Below are positions 55,763 to 57,332 of a stretch of 57,332 nt of DNA, piece by piece. This stretch comes from Paludibacteraceae bacterium (lineage in GTDB: Bacteria; Bacteroidota; Bacteroidia; Bacteroidales; Paludibacteraceae). The notes under the pieces were generated by a model that worked only from the letters and a program-made list of their open reading frames with translations, was not told the origin of the DNA and ran no database searches. Made by a program: the position numbers and the translations under genes. The DNA lies in NCBI GenBank assembly GCA_024693065.1, contig JAILLP010000031.1, positions 1 to 57,332 of the forward strand, in the 5' to 3' direction. Position 1 is the first letter of the stretch. Each line of letters begins with the position of its first letter.

Positions 55763-56713
55763 ATGATGAAGAAGTATTTAGTTTTTTTATTGGTGTCTAT
55801 GTTGGGTGCAAATGTTTTTGCACAGCGCGATCTGATGCTTTCCCAACAGTTTTTTTCAAGGTTGAACATCAACCCTGCCGCCACGGGTAACACTGATGAT
55901 GTGGACTTGTTCCTCATCGGAAGATGGCAATGGATGGGCGTTACGAATTCCCCTAAAACGGGTGTTTTGAACATAAGTAATTATTTCGAGTCTGTACGAT
56001 CTGGTATTGGCTTCTCTGCTTCTTATGATGACTTGGGATATGCTAACCGTACGATGAATATGAAGGCGGCTTACGCTTATCATGTCAACTTGAATGAGAG
56101 TATGTTGATGTCTTTCGGTTTGTCGGCTGGTATCCTTTATCATTACTTCGACCCAAAGAAGAACTATTGGTTGGATCCTGAGGAGTTGGAGCGTGAGTCC
56201 TTGAATTTCGGAGAGAAGACGACTGCTGTGAATCCAGACATGGACTTCGGTGTTGAGTTGGCTATGCCAAAATTGATGTTTGGTGTTTCCATCAACCACT
56301 TGCTATATGATGAGGATAAGGTGACTACTTCTATGCCAGGTCGTCAGTTCAACTCTTATGTGAGGGCTTTGCTCTCGCCTTCGGAAACGATTGACTTCGC
56401 TCCTGCGTTGGTTTATGTGCACCGTAATTCCATGAATCGTATGGAGTTGAATATGCTGTTGTTCTACAAACGTTTCCTGTGGTTCGGCGTTACTTATCGT
56501 CCTGACTTGAATGGTGTTGACCTCTTCTCTTCTCATGTTGTCCAATTCTCTGTTGGCTTCGAGTACAAGAAGTTCAGGTTGGGTTACTCATTTGACCTTG
56601 GCTTGGGTGATGTTGCGAAGAGCGTTTCTCGTACTTCTAGTGAGATCCTGCTCTCTTGGAGAATCGCTAAGTCTGTCAAAGGTGGTGGCGCAAGATTCCT
56701 TGAGGATTATTAA
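55763..56713 (+). CDS. PorP/SprF family type IX secretion-associated membrane protein
   Basis: A 316-residue outer-membrane protein. Signal peptide (KKYLVFLLVSMLGANVFAQRD), then the PorP/SprF hallmarks: SQQFFSRLNINPAATGN, RWQWMG, NISNYFESVRSGIGFSASYDDLG and repeated beta-barrel strands with GVSINHLLYD. SprF-type proteins are needed for surface display of their type B partner, here most likely the giant adhesin upstream. The 14-base gap to the OmpA gene supports one operon. Either of two adjacent ATGs (55763, 55766) may start translation. Confidence 0.94.
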   Translation: MMKKYLVFLLVSMLGANVFAQRDLMLSQQFFSRLNINPAATGNTDDVDLFLIGRWQWMGVTNSPKTGVLNISNYFESVRSGIGFSASYDDLGYANRTMNMKAAYAYHVNLNESMLMSFGLSAGILYHYFDPKKNYWLDPEELERESLNFGEKTTAVNPDMDFGVELAMPKLMFGVSINHLLYDEDKVTTSMPGRQFNSYVRALLSPSETIDFAPALVYVHRNSMNRMELNMLLFYKRFLWFGVTYRPDLNGVDLFSSHVVQFSVGFEYKKFRLGYSFDLGLGDVAKSVSRTSSEILLSWRIAKSVKGGGARFLEDY

Positions 56714-56737
56714 TGGTTGATTTTTTCGCCTAATCTC

Positions 56738-56767
56738 TTTGTTTTTGGCGAGAGTTCTGTATATTTG
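56738..56767 (+). promoter_or_regulatory. Promoter of the second PorP/SprF gene
   Basis: TTTG (56738-56741), an 18-base spacer and TATATTTG (56760-56767) form a full consensus promoter, 17 bases before the ATG at 56785. This gene can therefore be expressed apart from the upstream operon. Confidence 0.7.
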
Positions 56768-56784
56768 GAAAAATTGTAGATGAT

Positions 56785-57332
56785 ATGAGAAGAGTTTTTA
56801 AATATTTGCTGTTGATGGCCTTTGCCGCTGCCCCTTTTTCGCAGATGCATGCCCAAGATGATATCGTGTGTGATCAGTATCACTTCAACTATTATCTGGT
56901 TAACCCTGCAGTAGCTGGAGCCGAAAGGTGCAGCCACTTGATGCTGACGGGAAAGTTCCAATGGACGGGGCCGGAGTTGGAGGATAAGCCGATGACCCAG
57001 ACGCTGAGTTTCCGTACTCGTGTCCTGAAGAATGTTGGACTTGGTGTTTACGCTTATAACGACAAGAACGGTTATTCCTACCGTCAGGGAGGTGAGGTGA
57101 CATTCGCTTACCACATTCCTTTGTCGGAGAACAGCCATTACATGATGAAGACACAGTCTATCGACCGCCAATTGTCGTTCGGACTCTCTCTAATGTTGAA
57201 CCACTATAACTTCGACAAGAAGTTGTTCAATGATTATGGATTCGAAGATCCTTCCTTGGGAAATGGAGGTTCCAACAAGGGTATGTACCTCAATGCGAAT
57301 GCGGGTGTGTACTTCTTGTGGGATAACTTCTT
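56785..57332 (+). CDS. Second PorP/SprF family protein (3' partial)
   Basis: The reading frame is open to the window end (182 codons seen). Signal peptide RRVFKYLLLMAFAAAPFSQMHAQ, then QYHFNYYLVNPAVAGAE and GKFQWTG, the PorP/SprF pattern near the N-terminus, followed by LGVYAYNDKNGYSYRQGGEVTFAY-type barrel strands (quoted in part). It is clearly related to the gene before it but diverged: NPAVAG instead of NPAATG. It has its own promoter. Its end and any downstream genes lie outside the window. Confidence 0.9.
   Translation, partial: MRRVFKYLLLMAFAAAPFSQMHAQDDIVCDQYHFNYYLVNPAVAGAERCSHLMLTGKFQWTGPELEDKPMTQTLSFRTRVLKNVGLGVYAYNDKNGYSYRQGGEVTFAYHIPLSENSHYMMKTQSIDRQLSFGLSLMLNHYNFDKKLFNDYGFEDPSLGNGGSNKGMYLNANAGVYFLWDNF

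Overview
The window looks like chromosomal DNA of an uncultured, polysaccharide-degrading member of the Bacteroidetes, most likely Bacteroidales from a gut or rumen community. The reasons are type IX secretion (T9SS) sorting domains of type A and type B, PorP/SprF-family proteins, Bacteroidetes promoters of the form TTTG-N18/19-TAnnTTTG, few Shine-Dalgarno sequences, and families such as WbqC proteins and Ig-like lipoproteins. Secreted GH5, GH8, GH16 and GH43 enzymes carrying T9SS tags, with no SusC/SusD pair in view, resemble published rumen Bacteroidetes with T9SS-exported multimodular cellulases. That taxonomic link is inference.

Layout. 1-10.2 kb: the end of a type B sorted surface protein, then minus-strand genes: a GH16 glucanase, a small AT-rich island (XRE regulator plus outer-membrane barrel) bounded by a 50-bp direct repeat of the end of the next gene, a GH43 enzyme with beta-trefoil modules, a REP-like repeat cluster, and three exported proteins of unknown function. 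10.4-18.6 kb: housekeeping genes (SulP transporter, cytidine deaminase, glucosaminidase-LysM, PlsC-like acyltransferase, RadC, polysaccharide deacetylase, enolase). 18.9-21.8 kb: a T9SS GH5 cellulase. 21.9-31.6 kb: a DUF481 barrel, a lipoprotein-type PNPOx protein with MATE and cytidylate-kinase-like genes, a fold-III PLP decarboxylase with a structured leader, a metallophosphoesterase, a helix-hairpin-helix protein, an Ig-like lipoprotein and WbqC. 31.7-43.6 kb: two tandem GH8 proteins; the first is type A tagged, the second is a 2824-residue GH8 adhesin with a type B tag. 43.9-47.1 kb: purB and an ABC exporter. 47.3 kb to the end: a 2336-residue Ig/PKD-type adhesin, an OmpA/PD40 lipoprotein-like protein and two PorP/SprF proteins, the second cut by the window edge.

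How it fits together. The glycosidases are predicted to cross the outer membrane by T9SS and stay on the cell surface: type A tags through the usual sortase route, type B tags probably with PorP/SprF partners. The giant GH8 protein combines enzyme and adhesin in one chain. The final gene group has the organisation of an SprB-like adhesin with its SprF partners and a peptidoglycan-binding OmpA protein. The observations I rate highest are the 50-bp-repeat-bounded island, the bistable leader before the decarboxylase, the giant GH8-adhesin with a composition switch, and the dispersed heptamer/REP repeat families in the spacers.
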